A stretch of DNA of 64,000 bases from Pseudohaliea sp964438205 (GCA_964438205.1 CAYTJQ010000005.1:1-64000), one strand, 5' to 3'; shown: positions 15,798 through 24,860, counted from the stretch's first letter. Translations and numbers: made by a program. Notes: generated by a model from the sequence alone, not told the origin.

Positions 15798-16763
15798 TCA
15801 GCGAGACGCATAGAAATCTGCGAAGCGGTCGATGAAGGCCTGCAGCTGGTCCTCCGGCAAGTCGTTGATCCCCGCCGCGGCGGCGCGACCGCCACCGGTG
15901 GGAAACTCGCGGCAGAGCTCGTCGGCCCCGGCGCGGTTGCTGAGCGGCGCGCGCACGCTTACCAGCAACCCGCCGTCGCGCTTCGGCGTGATCACCGCGT
16001 GCGCCCGGTCCGGGTTGGCATTGGTCAGCTCGTTGCTGTAGACGCCGGACACGCGCCGGGACCAGGCCGCGGCGGGCAGGAGGAAGACCGCGGCGTGGGC
16101 GTCGGCATACTCCGGCGACAGTTCCCGCGCGGCACCGAGGTCTTCGTGGTAGCCGGTCTCCAGACGCTCGAAGATCGGCCGGTTGTCGGCCATGAAATCC
16201 TCGGGCTCGGCGTAGGGCAGGAGCTCCCGGAACAGGTCCGCCGGGTGGAAGTGAAGCTCCTCGGGATCCGGCCCGTAGCCGTTGTAGTTGATGTAGATCC
16301 CGAGGTTCTCCAGTCGCTCGAGCTGCTCCGCGGAACGGCCCAGGGGCCGGGCGAGGGCAAAGGCGCTCTCGCGCAGGTTGTCGCCGAAGCTGCCGACCAC
16401 GGCCCAGGGGCGGTGGGCGCCCTCGAGGTAGCCGTTCACCAGCGAACTGGTACACACGGTGGCCCCGGTATTGATGTGCGCCTCCAGGCCCGGATGCGCC
16501 GGGATGTCCCCGGCGAAGTGGTGATCGCAGTACCAGATGCGGGCACCTGCGCCGAGGAGCCCCTCGAGCGGTTCCCGGTTCTTGTCGAGGGAGATGTCGA
16601 GCACCGTGACCCGGTCGCCCTCGCCCGCCTGCACGCGGCCGAGGAGCGAGATATCCCGCTTCACACCGGTGACCAGGGAGGCTTCCCGCGGTTCTGCAAG
16701 CCGGAGCTGGAGCAGCGCGCAGAGTCCGTCCGCGTCGCCATTGAAGACATCGAAGTCAGCCAT
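15798..16763 (-). CDS. DHH family phosphoesterase
   Basis: The 321-residue protein has the DHH-superfamily metal motifs: FNGDADG near residue 7, TVLDISLD near 65, and the DHH motif itself in YCDHHFAG near residue 93. A GGGRAAAAG segment near the C terminus (about 298) corresponds to the DHHA1 glycine motif. Relatives cleave nucleotide phosphodiester or phosphoanhydride bonds (RecJ, NrnA, pyrophosphatases); this subgroup is uncharacterised to my knowledge. ATG 16763 follows AGGGGGA; a longer frame reaches into wbpM but lacks homology. It lies 22 bases after wbpM and is probably cotranscribed with it. Confidence 0.82.
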   Translation of the reverse strand: MADFDVFNGDADGLCALLQLRLAEPREASLVTGVKRDISLLGRVQAGEGDRVTVLDISLDKNREPLEGLLGAGARIWYCDHHFAGDIPAHPGLEAHINTGATVCTSSLVNGYLEGAHRPWAVVGSFGDNLRESAFALARPLGRSAEQLERLENLGIYINYNGYGPDPEELHFHPADLFRELLPYAEPEDFMADNRPIFERLETGYHEDLGAARELSPEYADAHAAVFLLPAAAWSRRVSGVYSNELTNANPDRAHAVITPKRDGGLLVSVRAPLSNRAGADELCREFPTGGGRAAAAGINDLPEDQLQAFIDRFADFYASR

Positions 16764-16785
16764 GCTTCCCCCTGGCTGTGGTCTG

Positions 16786-18795
16786 TCAGTCGGTCGCCGC
16801 CTTGCCGGCAAACAGCGTCTTGACGTTGGACTCGGCCGCGTCGCCGCGGCTCGCACGGCGCACCGCGCGGCCCTGCTTGACCCAGAGATGATCGTGGCGC
16901 ACCTCGTGGCTGGCAAAGCCGCTCACCGCTTCCGAGAGCAGCTCGGTAATGCCGCGGCAGTCCATGGCCTCGCAGCACTCGCGCATTCTCGTCAGCGCCT
17001 TGCGCACGTCGCGGTAGCTGAGGCTCTCTTCCTCGGCGCGCATGATCATCGGGTGCCCGGTCCCGCTCACCGAGGTGCCGAGGAGCAGCTCCTCATGCAG
17101 CTTCTCGCCCGGACGCAGGCCGATGAACTCGACCTCCACCCCGTTGTGCCCGGGCCCCCGGGCGCCGACCTCGTGGCCGCTCAGGCGGATCATGCGCTTG
17201 GCCAGGTCGACGATCTGCACCGGCTCGCCCATGTCGAGGACGAAGACGTCGCCGCCGGTGCCCATGGCGCTCGCCTGGAGCACGAGCTGGGCGGCCTCCT
17301 GGATACTCATGAAGTAGCGGGACACCTCCGGGTGGGTCACGGTCACCGGTCCCCCGCGCTCGATCTGGTCGCGGAACAGCGGCACCACGGAGCCGGAGGA
17401 GCCGAGCACGTTGCCGAAGCGCACCATGCAGAAGCGCGTGTCCGTCTCCTCCTGTGCCAGCCCCTGCAGGATCAGCTCGGCGAAGCGCTTGGACGCGCCC
17501 ATGATGTTGGTGGGCCGCACGGCCTTGTCCGTAGAGATGAGCACGAAGGTCTCGACGCCGGCGAGGCGCGCCGCCTCCGCCGCGTGCCAGGTACCGAAAA
17601 CGTTGTTGGCGACGCCCTCGGCCACGTTGTACTCGACCATGGGCACGTGCTTGTAGGCGGCGGCGTGGTACACCGTCTGCACACTGAAGGTACGGTAGAT
17701 CATCTCGATCCGCAGCTGGTCGCGCACGGAACCGAGCAGGCAGACCACGTCGATATAGGTGCCGGCGCGGGCCTGCAGGTCGCGCAGCTCGCGCTCGATG
17801 CGGTAGAGGGCGAACTCGCTGTTGTCGAGGAGCACGAGTTCCCGGGGGCCGGCGCTGAGGATCTGCCGGCACAGCTCGGCACCGATGGAGCCGCCGGCAC
17901 CGGTCACCATCACCACCTTGTCGGTGATGCAGCGATCGATGAGCTCCGGATGCGGCGGCACCGGGTCGCGGCCGAGGAGATCATCGAGGTCGATATCCTG
18001 GATCTGGTTGACGGTGGCGGCGCCGGAGACGAGTTCGTTGATCTTGGGCACCGTGCGCACATGCACCGGCAGCCCCACCAGCGAGTTGATGATCTCGCGC
18101 CGGCGCTCGTGGGTCGCCGAGGGAATGGCGAGGAGGACCTGGGTGATCGCGTGCTCCTCGACAAGGCGCTCGAGATCCGCAGGGCTCATCACCTGCAGCC
18201 CGTTGATCACCGAGTGCTGGGCGCGCGGGTCGTCGTCGACGAAGGCCACCACGCGGTACTGGTCGCCGTGATGCAACGCCGTGAGCAGCTGGCGGCCGGA
18301 CTCCCCGGCCCCGTAGATGATCACGTTCTTGGAGCTCGAACGCAGCCGCGCCTGGTAGTAGGCGCGCACCACGAGCCGCGAGCCGCCGATACAGAACATG
18401 ACCAGGGCCCAGTAAACGAAAGGCGTGGAGCGCGGCACGTCGGCACGGGTAAAGAAGATCGTGGCGCCGAGTACCAGGGTGGAATAGCTGACCGCGGTGA
18501 TGATGGACCAGATCGCCTGCTGGCCCATGTAGCGGATGACCGCCCGGTACAGGCCCATGCGCAGGAAGATCAGTGCGCTGGCGGCGAGGGTCACGAAGCC
18601 GCAGAGCACCTCGACGAACCCGATATGGAAAGAGGCATCGCCGAAGGGGTAGGCAACCGCCAGCCACAGGGACGCCACGACGAACACCATGTCCACCAGC
18701 AACACCAGCCCTTGCTTGATGTTGCGGGGAACCTTGATGAGCCTGTCGGTCGCCGCGCGCAGGGCAGCCCACCGACAGGAGAGCGCCTGCAGCAT
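16786..18795 (-). CDS. wbpM: UDP-HexNAc 4,6-dehydratase, WbpM/CapD/PglF family membrane protein
   Basis: The 669-residue protein has four N-terminal helices (about residues 20-140), a first Rossmann domain (VIIYGAGESG) and a second catalytic one with VTGAGGSIGAELCRQ near 300. The catalytic site has Met in place of the usual SDR Tyr (NIMGASKR, i.e. MxxxK), as in WbpM and FlaA1 relatives. WbpM converts UDP-GlcNAc to UDP-4-keto-6-deoxy-GlcNAc for QuiNAc/FucNAc-containing O antigen. ATG 18795 was chosen to match the family length; GTG 18828 would add 11 residues. The wbpL and wbpK homologues upstream support the role. Confidence 0.92.
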   Translation of the reverse strand: MLQALSCRWAALRAATDRLIKVPRNIKQGLVLLVDMVFVVASLWLAVAYPFGDASFHIGFVEVLCGFVTLAASALIFLRMGLYRAVIRYMGQQAIWSIITAVSYSTLVLGATIFFTRADVPRSTPFVYWALVMFCIGGSRLVVRAYYQARLRSSSKNVIIYGAGESGRQLLTALHHGDQYRVVAFVDDDPRAQHSVINGLQVMSPADLERLVEEHAITQVLLAIPSATHERRREIINSLVGLPVHVRTVPKINELVSGAATVNQIQDIDLDDLLGRDPVPPHPELIDRCITDKVVMVTGAGGSIGAELCRQILSAGPRELVLLDNSEFALYRIERELRDLQARAGTYIDVVCLLGSVRDQLRIEMIYRTFSVQTVYHAAAYKHVPMVEYNVAEGVANNVFGTWHAAEAARLAGVETFVLISTDKAVRPTNIMGASKRFAELILQGLAQEETDTRFCMVRFGNVLGSSGSVVPLFRDQIERGGPVTVTHPEVSRYFMSIQEAAQLVLQASAMGTGGDVFVLDMGEPVQIVDLAKRMIRLSGHEVGARGPGHNGVEVEFIGLRPGEKLHEELLLGTSVSGTGHPMIMRAEEESLSYRDVRKALTRMRECCEAMDCRGITELLSEAVSGFASHEVRHDHLWVKQGRAVRRASRGDAAESNVKTLFAGKAATD

Positions 18796-18887
18796 GTTAA
18801 CCGCTGCTTGCTTGACCAAGTTGTTCACTCCGCGCTGGTTGTGCGCCCGGTGGCTTTTGTTTTCTAGGCGCCACCAATCTGCCGATG

Positions 18888-19850
18888 TTACTGCAAGTGC
18901 CGGTACTTGGCCATGGCCAGCAGCACGGGGGCATAGGCGAGGCCGAGCAACGCCCAGCCGAAGGACGGTTCGCGGGCGGCCAGCCAAGCCAGCGGCGTGA
19001 GCCAGCCCCATTGCACGGCGAGGAACAGGCCGTCTACGCGCCCGTGGGAGTGCCAGCGGCGCGCGAGCCGCTGGTACAGGTGGTCCCGGTGCGCCTCGGC
19101 CAGGGGGGCCCGGCGCAGCAGGCGGAAGAACAGCGTAAGGCCCGCATCCGAGATGAACAGGGCCAGCAGGATCGGCCAGCAGGGGAGCGCCAGGCCCTCG
19201 CGCCAGGGCCCCGCGACCGCCAGCAGGGCGAGCAGGAATCCCGTGGGGATGCTGCCGGCATCCCCCATGAACAGGCTCGCCGGCGGCCGGTTGTGGAGCA
19301 GGAACCCGGCGTGCGTGCCTGCCAGGGCCAGGCAGAGGGCGACGTAGGCGGACGAGGCGCCGGCCTCCTGCGCCAGCCACGCCGCGACCGCGCCGGCGGA
19401 CAGCCCCTGCAGCGCCGCCAGGCCGTCGATGCCGTCCATGAAGTTGTAGAAATTGGTGAAGGCGAGCACGGCAAAGGCCAGCGGCAGCCAGGCGAGCAGA
19501 CCGACGGGACCGCCGCCCGCGATCAGCCAGCCGGTGCCGAGGAGTGCCGCGGCGCCGTAGACCCCGAGACGGAGTCCCGCCGGCAGGTGGCGCAGGTCGT
19601 CGACAAAGCCGACCAGCGCGAGGCCAAGCGCCAGCGCGAGCGGCAGCGCGTAGGGTCCGAGGGCGACATCGCCGAGGAGCAGCGCCGCCGCCAGGGCCGG
19701 GAACAGGGCGAGGCCCGCGCCACTCGGCGTCGGCGCCGCATGAGCGCCCCGCGCGGTCGGCTCGGCAAGCCAGCGCCGGGAGCGCGCCAGCGCCGCGTAG
19801 CCGGTTACCGCGAGGGCGGCGAGCAGCGCCGCACCCAGCGCGAGCAGCAT
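18888..19850 (-). CDS. wbpL: Polyprenyl-phosphate glycosyl-1-phosphate transferase, WbpL/WecA family
   Basis: The 320-residue membrane enzyme (about ten helices) transfers a sugar-1-phosphate from UDP-sugar to undecaprenyl phosphate, the first step of O-antigen unit assembly. Family motifs are present: FVDDLRHL (Asp pair), NFYNFMDGIDGLA (catalytic DGID), LFMGDAGS and HRDHLYQRL. In Pseudomonas WbpL moves FucNAc or QuiNAc-type residues. The start at ATG 19850 shares its A with the TGA of the upstream epimerase gene (TGATG), so the two are translationally coupled. A 92-bp spacer separates it from wbpM. Confidence 0.9.
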   Translation of the reverse strand: MLLALGAALLAALAVTGYAALARSRRWLAEPTARGAHAAPTPSGAGLALFPALAAALLLGDVALGPYALPLALALGLALVGFVDDLRHLPAGLRLGVYGAAALLGTGWLIAGGGPVGLLAWLPLAFAVLAFTNFYNFMDGIDGLAALQGLSAGAVAAWLAQEAGASSAYVALCLALAGTHAGFLLHNRPPASLFMGDAGSIPTGFLLALLAVAGPWREGLALPCWPILLALFISDAGLTLFFRLLRRAPLAEAHRDHLYQRLARRWHSHGRVDGLFLAVQWGWLTPLAWLAAREPSFGWALLGLAYAPVLLAMAKYRHLQ

Positions 19851-20821
19851 CAGCGTTCCGTCCCCCCGGACACCCCGGCGGCAGGAGCGGCAGAAGCGGC
19901 AGAAGCGGCAGCCTGCCATGCCGCGACCATAGCCGGCGCCAGGTCCTCGAAGCGGTGCCGCGGCTCCCAGCCGGTCGCCGCTCGCACCGCGTCGTTGCGG
20001 TAGCTGTCCCGGCCGAGCAGCGCCACAGCCGTGTGCCCCGGGCGCTCACCGCGCAGCACATCGCGCACGGTCGCGGCGGCACGCCAGGCCCAGGGCGCCA
20101 ACCGCGGGCCCGCCAGCGCACGCCCCTGCGCCCGGGCCAGGGCCTCGCAGAGTCGCCGCGCCGTGTAGCGCTCGCCGTCGGTCACGTTCCAGCAGCGGTA
20201 GCCCGCGGCGGGTTGCGCCGCGACCGTGAGCAGAAGCTGTACCAGGTCGTCGCGTCCGACGAGGGACCGCGCGCCCGCCGCGGGCGGGGCGGGTCGCCCG
20301 GCGGCCACCCAGCGGTGGAGCAGTTCGAGGTTGCCGCGGGCCCCCGGCCCGTAGACCAGGGCCGGCCGCAGCACCGTCACCGCCATCCCGGTCCCGGTGG
20401 CGATCCCCTCGAGCGCTCGCTCGGCGGCGGCCTTCGCGCGCCCGTAGCCATCGCGCGGCGGCGTGCCATCGTGCTCACCGCGGGGCGCAGACCCTCGCGC
20501 GGGCCCCAGGGCCTTCACGCTCGAGAGGAAGATGAAATGCGCGACACCGGCCTCGGCGGCCGCACGCGCCAGCGCGACGGCACCGCGGTAATTGACCTGG
20601 TCGTGGCGCGCCGCCGGCGCCGACCGATGGGCGAGACCGGCGAGGTGGAAAACGACATCCAGGCCGGGCGGCACTAGCGGGACAGCGCTTGCGGCAAGAT
20701 CCAGCGGCAGTTCCAGTGCCGGGTCGCGTCCGGCCCGCTGCACGGCATCGCCCCGGGCTGCGAGCGCCGCGCAAAGCGCCGTGCCGACAAAACCGGTTGC
20801 TCCGGTGACCAGACATTCCAC
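19850..20821 (-). CDS. wbpK: NAD-dependent sugar epimerase/reductase, WbpK-like
   Basis: The 323-residue extended SDR enzyme has the NAD site VTGATGFVG at residues 5-13, a Ser in FLSSVKALG and the YxxxK pair in DGYGRAKAAAE. In the WbpK role it would reduce the 4-keto product of WbpM to UDP-D-FucNAc or UDP-QuiNAc. This assignment rests on the WbpK-WbpL-WbpM gene order as well as family membership; another 4-epimerase is possible. GTG 20821 was chosen because AGGAGA lies about 10 bases upstream and the Rossmann motif begins there. The C terminus is Ala-rich (AAASAASAAPAAG) and coded by repetitive GCX codons. Confidence 0.8.
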   Translation of the reverse strand: MECLVTGATGFVGTALCAALAARGDAVQRAGRDPALELPLDLAASAVPLVPPGLDVVFHLAGLAHRSAPAARHDQVNYRGAVALARAAAEAGVAHFIFLSSVKALGPARGSAPRGEHDGTPPRDGYGRAKAAAERALEGIATGTGMAVTVLRPALVYGPGARGNLELLHRWVAAGRPAPPAAGARSLVGRDDLVQLLLTVAAQPAAGYRCWNVTDGERYTARRLCEALARAQGRALAGPRLAPWAWRAAATVRDVLRGERPGHTAVALLGRDSYRNDAVRAATGWEPRHRFEDLAPAMVAAWQAAASAASAAPAAGVSGGTER

Positions 20822-20947
20822 CCGGGCTTCGTCTCCTGTGCTGGCGGTTGCGTGGCCGCACCCGCCCCTGGCGCTTCGCGTACCGTTACCGAGCCGCGAT
20901 GACCCGTAGAAAAAGGGCCGGAGCCCCATGATACGGATGCCCGGCGC

Positions 20948-21271
20948 TTATTCCAGCGTGATGCGTCCGCGGTTGCGCTCGAGGGTGGCGCTGCCGACGC
21001 CGGAGACCTCGGCCAGTTCCTCGACGCTCTCGAAGGGGCCATACAGCTCCCGGTAGCGGACGATGGCGTCGGCCCGGCTGCTGCCGACGCCGCTCAGGGC
21101 CTCGGCGAGGGTCGCCGCGTCCGCGCTGTTGATATTCACGGTGACCGGCTCGGGGGCCGCGTCCACTTCCTGGGCGCCGGCCCCGGCCGGCAGCAGGGCC
21201 GCGGCGGCGGCGAGGATGGTCGCGCCCGCCAGGGCGCGCAGGGGGTCGATCAGTGCGCGTACTCGTTCCAT
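20948..21271 (-). CDS. ComEA-type helix-hairpin-helix protein, exported
   Basis: The 107-residue protein has a signal peptide (Ala/Leu-rich segment to about residue 35, ending GAGAQ) and two helix-hairpin-helix motifs of the ComEA domain (NINSADAATLAEALSGVG and the VSGVGSATLERNRG region). Such proteins bind double-stranded DNA in the periplasm during natural transformation. ATG 21271 is preceded by CGGAGAA; ATG 21295 is possible but less well placed. A comEA-like gene next to wbpM is also known from Pseudomonas, so position alone does not prove competence. Confidence 0.88.
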   Translation of the reverse strand: MERVRALIDPLRALAGATILAAAAALLPAGAGAQEVDAAPEPVTVNINSADAATLAEALSGVGSSRADAIVRYRELYGPFESVEELAEVSGVGSATLERNRGRITLE

Positions 21272-21542
21272 GGTGTGGTTTCTCCGTCGTTCCATGACAG
21301 TTTTCCGATTGTCTCGATGCTGGTTGCGCTGAGACGTTCGATCGGTCGTTCGATGAGGGGCATCAGCATCCGCGCTGGCATCCGCATCGAGAGCAGCCTA
21401 GCAGCGGCTGGCCGTCGTCACGAGCCAACGCGCGAAGATGGCTGAAACCAGGGTTCCCTCACGATTCCGGGGTGACGGCGGGAGCGCCTGGGGGTATCCG
21501 ACCACAGCCGCACCGGCAGGCTGCGATGAGCGGTTGGCGCGC

Positions 21543-22262
21543 CTAGCCGGCCGCGTGCAGGCCGGCAACGATGGTGCTGAGGGTCCCGCCGGGGTCGGTG
21601 CTGCCGGTAATGGAGCGGCCGATGACCAGGTAATCGGCGCCGAGGGCGAGCCCCTCGGCGGGCGTGACCACCCGGCGCTGGTCGCCGGCGGCATCGCCGG
21701 CGGTGCGGATGCCCGGCGTGACCAGCCGGAAGCCCGGACCGTGGGCAGCGCGCAGCCGGGGCGCTTCCTGCGCCGAGCAGACCACGCCGTCGAGGCCTGC
21801 CTCGGCCGTGAGCCGGGCCAGGCGCTGCACCCGCTCCACAGCAGTTTCCGCGTAGCCCAGCTCCGCGAGGTCCGCGTCGGCGAGGCTGGTGAGCACCGTC
21901 ACGCCGATGAGCAGGGGCTTGTCCCGGCGACCGGCCAGCGCGTCGACCGCGGCTTCCAGCATGCGGCGGCCGCCTCCGGCATGGACGTTGACCATCCACA
22001 CGCCGAGCCCGGCAGCGGCGCGCACGGCGCCGGCGACGGTGTTCGGGATATCGTGGAACTTGAGGTCGAGGAAGACCTGGAAGCCGCGCGCCTGCAGGGC
22101 CTCCACGAGCGCCGGGCCGGCGGCGGTGAACAGCTCCTTGCCCACCTTCACCCGGCAGAGCGCCGGATCGAGGCGGGCCGCCATGGCCAGGGCCGCGTCG
22201 CCGTCGGCGTAGTCGAGGGCGACGATGACCGGCGAGACGGGCTCGCTGGCGGCTTCAGTCAC
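21543..22262 (-). CDS. pyrF: Orotidine 5'-phosphate decarboxylase
   Basis: The 239-residue TIM-barrel enzyme makes UMP in the last step of pyrimidine synthesis. The catalytic D-x-K-x-x-D tetrad part is FLDLKFHDIPNT near residue 66, with Lys in the phosphate/carboxylate site; IVALDY at the start and LVTPGIR near 185 are family marks. The start is GTG 22262, overlapping the end of lapA by 8 bases, which indicates translational coupling. lapA-pyrF linkage is common in gammaproteobacteria. Confidence 0.95.
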   Translation of the reverse strand: MTEAASEPVSPVIVALDYADGDAALAMAARLDPALCRVKVGKELFTAAGPALVEALQARGFQVFLDLKFHDIPNTVAGAVRAAAGLGVWMVNVHAGGGRRMLEAAVDALAGRRDKPLLIGVTVLTSLADADLAELGYAETAVERVQRLARLTAEAGLDGVVCSAQEAPRLRAAHGPGFRLVTPGIRTAGDAAGDQRRVVTPAEGLALGADYLVIGRSITGSTDPGGTLSTIVAGLHAAG

Positions 22263-22560
22263 TGACGACGATGTCCTTGCTGCGCAGGCTATCGACCTCG
22301 CCCTGGGTCTTGTTCAGCTGCCGCCGCAGGAGCCGCAGCCGGGCGCGCAGCCGCAGCACGAGCAGGCTCGCCATGAGCAGCCCCGCGATGCCGCCGAGGG
22401 CGAAGGCCGCGAGCACCCAGAGGGCAACGCTGCGCGGCGCGAAAGTGTAGACCAGGACGTCGAGGGGCACCGTGGCCTCGTTCTGCAGCGCAAAGAGCGC
22501 CCCGACGGCGGCCATGGCCACCACCACCACGAGCACCAGGAGGCTGCGCAGGATACTCAC
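22255..22560 (-). CDS. lapA: LapA family inner-membrane protein (DUF1049)
   Basis: The 101-residue protein has two membrane helices (about residues 4-24 and 45-68) separated by a loop with FALQNEATVPLDVLVYTF, the family signature, and a C-terminal basic/coiled segment. In E. coli LapA works with LapB to regulate LPS synthesis through FtsH and LpxC. Its GTG start overlaps the ihfB stop (GTGA) and its end overlaps pyrF. No lapB lies in the window: pyrF follows directly. Confidence 0.88.
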   Translation of the reverse strand: MSILRSLLVLVVVVAMAAVGALFALQNEATVPLDVLVYTFAPRSVALWVLAAFALGGIAGLLMASLLVLRLRARLRLLRRQLNKTQGEVDSLRSKDIVVSD

Positions 22561-22853
22561 AGGCCACCCTGCAGGCCCAGGTTGACCCGCTCGCGGAGTT
22601 CTTTCCCGGGCTTGAAGTGCGGCACGTACTTGCCGGCGAGCTGGACCGTATCGCCGGTCTTCGGGTTGCGCCCGCGGCGCGGCTCCCGGTAGTGGAGGGA
22701 GAAGCTGCCGAAGCCCCGGATCTCGATGCGGCCGCCGCTCGAGAGAGACTGGGACATGTGCTCGAGGATGGTTTTCACCGCCAGCTCCACGTCTTTCGTG
22801 GACAGCTGGGTCTGCCTGGCGGCAATCGCCTCGATCAGTTCGCTCTTGGTCAT
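22557..22853 (-). CDS. ihfB: Integration host factor subunit beta
   Basis: The 98-residue DNA-bending protein has the HU/IHF fold. MTKSELIEAIA at the start, FGSFSLHYREPRRGRNPKTG around residues 47-66 (with the conserved beta-arm) and the FKPGKELRERVN ending are diagnostic of IhfB. It pairs with IhfA (not in the window) to bend DNA at promoters and recombination sites. ATG 22853 fits the family start; the upstream sequence is CCCCCC with no Shine-Dalgarno. A terminator separates it from rpsA, so it probably has its own promoter. It is coupled to lapA by GTGA. Confidence 0.95.
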   Translation of the reverse strand: MTKSELIEAIAARQTQLSTKDVELAVKTILEHMSQSLSSGGRIEIRGFGSFSLHYREPRRGRNPKTGDTVQLAGKYVPHFKPGKELRERVNLGLQGGL

Positions 22854-22978
22854 GGGGGGCCACACTCGCACCAGACGCTTGCAGGCATTGTGCCGTCCGC
22901 CTTCTGACGATGCAAGTGCCTATTATTACTGGAAAAATTCGGCCCCGGGGGTTGAGCCGCAACGGCGGTCGGCGGGAC

Positions 22979-23004
22979 AAAAAAACCGCGGCCGGGGCCG
23001 CGGT
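22979..23004 (-). terminator. Rho-independent terminator after rpsA
   Basis: Read on the minus strand this is ACCGCGGCC / GGCCGCGGT with a two- to four-base loop, followed by TTTTTT (A-run at 22979-22984 on the plus strand). It lies 37 bases after the rpsA stop and directs transcription leaving rpsA to end before ihfB. Confidence 0.85.
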
Positions 23005-23041
23005 CTTGCAAGCTGCTCGGGCGGCGGGCGCCGCCCCGGCA

Positions 23042-24715
23042 TCAGTTGCCGTTCATCTGCTGCTTGATCAGGTCGCCGATGGTGCCGGGGGACGCCGACT
23101 CCTCCTGGTCCTTGAGGGACTTCACCGCTTCCTTCTCGTCGTCGTAGTCCTTGGCCTTGATGGACAGGGCGAGACTGCGGCTCTTGCGATCCACGGACAC
23201 GATCTTGGCTTCGACGGCGTCACCCACCTTGAAGCTGTTGCGTGCGTCCTCGACCCGGTCGCGGCTGATGTCGGAGGCCTTGAGGACGCCCTCGACCTCG
23301 TCCGCCAGCTTGACCACGACGGCCTTCGGTTCCACCTCGATCACTTCGCCGGTGACGATGGTGCCGCGATCGTTCACGGCCACGTAGTTGGAGAAGGGGT
23401 CGTCCTCGAGCTGCTTGATGCCCAGGGAGATGCGCTCGCGCTCCGGATCGATGGACAGGATGACCGTCTCGATCTCGTCGCCCTTCTTGTAGCTGCGCAC
23501 GGCGTCCTCGCCGGTCTCGTTCCAGCTGATGTCGGATAGGTGCACCAGGCCGTCGATGTTGCCCTCGAGGCCGATGAAGATACCGAAGTCGGTGATGGAC
23601 TTGATGGTACCGGCGATGCGGTCGCCCTTGCTGTGCGTGGCGGCGAAGGCGTCCCAGGGATTCTGCTGGCACTGCTTGATGCCCAGGGAGATGCGGCGGC
23701 GCTCCTCGTCGATGTCGAGGACCATGACTTCCACCTCGTCGCCGACCTGCACGACCTTGGACGGATGGACGTTCTTGTTGGTCCAGTCCATCTCGGAAAC
23801 GTGTACCAGGCCTTCCACACCCTCTTCGATCTCGGCGAAGCAGCCGTAGTCGGTGAGGTTGGTGACCCGCGCCATGACGCGGCTGCCTTCCGGGTAGCGG
23901 CCGGTGATCTCGACCCACGGATCTTCACCCAGCTGCTTGAGGCCGAGGGAGACGCGGTTGCGCTCGCGGTCGAACTTGAGGACCTTGACCTCGAGCTCCT
24001 GGCCCACTTCGACGATCTCGGAGGGGTGCTTGATGCGCTTCCAGGCCATGTCGGTGATGTGCAGCAGGCCGTCGACGCCACCGAGGTCGACGAAGGCGCC
24101 GTAGTCGGTGAGGTTCTTGACGATGCCCTTGATGGTCATGCCTTCCTGCAGGCTCTGCAGCAGGGCCTCGCGCTCCACGCTGTTGGCGGCTTCCATGACC
24201 GCGCGGCGGGAAACGACCACGTTGTTGCGCTTCTGGTCGAGCTTGATGACCTTGAAGTCGAGGTCCTTGTTCTCCAGGTGCGTCGTGTCGCGCACCGGGC
24301 GGACGTCCACCAGGGAACCGGGCAGGAACGCGCGGATGCCCTTGATGTCGACGGTGAAGCCACCCTTGACCTTGCCGTTGATGATGCCGGAAACGACTTC
24401 GTCGGCCGCGTGGGCCGCCTCGAGATCCTTCCACGCTTCCGCGCGCTTGGCCTTCTCCCGGGACAGCCGGGTTTCGCCGAAGCCGTCCTCGACGGTCTCC
24501 AGCGCGACTTGAACCTCGTCGCCGATGCTCAGGGTGCACTCACCGCTGCCGTCCGTGAACTGGGAGCGCGGGATGACGCCCTCGGACTTCAGGCCGGCGT
24601 GGACCGTGACCCACTCGTTGTCGATGTCGATGACCACGCCGGTGACGATGGCGCCCGGCTGCATGTCGACGGTTTTCAGACTCTCTTCAAAAAGATCGGC
24701 GAACGATTCGCTCAT
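23042..24715 (-). CDS. rpsA: 30S ribosomal protein S1
   Basis: The 557-residue protein is exactly the E. coli S1 length and contains six S1 (OB-fold) RNA-binding domains; repeats such as GIVKNLTDYGAFVDLGGVDG, ARVTNLTDYGCFAEI and GTIKSITDFGIFIGL mark domains 3-5. The first two domains are the degenerate ones that bind the ribosome. S1 brings mRNA to the 30S subunit and matters most for leaders without strong Shine-Dalgarno sites, of which this window has many. ATG 24715 gives the family start MSESFADLFEESL. A strong terminator follows. Confidence 0.97.
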   Translation of the reverse strand: MSESFADLFEESLKTVDMQPGAIVTGVVIDIDNEWVTVHAGLKSEGVIPRSQFTDGSGECTLSIGDEVQVALETVEDGFGETRLSREKAKRAEAWKDLEAAHAADEVVSGIINGKVKGGFTVDIKGIRAFLPGSLVDVRPVRDTTHLENKDLDFKVIKLDQKRNNVVVSRRAVMEAANSVEREALLQSLQEGMTIKGIVKNLTDYGAFVDLGGVDGLLHITDMAWKRIKHPSEIVEVGQELEVKVLKFDRERNRVSLGLKQLGEDPWVEITGRYPEGSRVMARVTNLTDYGCFAEIEEGVEGLVHVSEMDWTNKNVHPSKVVQVGDEVEVMVLDIDEERRRISLGIKQCQQNPWDAFAATHSKGDRIAGTIKSITDFGIFIGLEGNIDGLVHLSDISWNETGEDAVRSYKKGDEIETVILSIDPERERISLGIKQLEDDPFSNYVAVNDRGTIVTGEVIEVEPKAVVVKLADEVEGVLKASDISRDRVEDARNSFKVGDAVEAKIVSVDRKSRSLALSIKAKDYDDEKEAVKSLKDQEESASPGTIGDLIKQQMNGN

Positions 24716-24798
24716 TACACATTTACCTGTTGTCGTTCGCGGCACCAAGCCAATTCAGCGCCGCTTCAGCCGCCCCTCCAGCCGGGCCGGGTCACATG

Positions 24799-24848
24799 AA
24801 AAAAACCGCGCGCACCGTCGAGGCTGGTTAAGACGGCGCGAGCGGGTT
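24799..24848 (-). terminator. Rho-independent terminator after cmk
   Basis: On the minus strand, CCGCTCGCGCCGTC and GACGGTGCGCGCGG pair imperfectly around a loop containing TTAACCAGCCTC, followed by a run of seven T (A-run 24799-24805 on the plus strand). It sits 12 bases after the cmk stop and separates the serC-cmk operon from rpsA. Confidence 0.75.
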
Positions 24849-24860
24849 GCTTCTACTCCT

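Noticed and set aside
16537..18867. A 776-codon plus-strand frame opposite wbpM and the DHH gene
   Set aside because: Mirror frame of clear genes, with Ala/His/Glu-rich composition and no recognisable fold.
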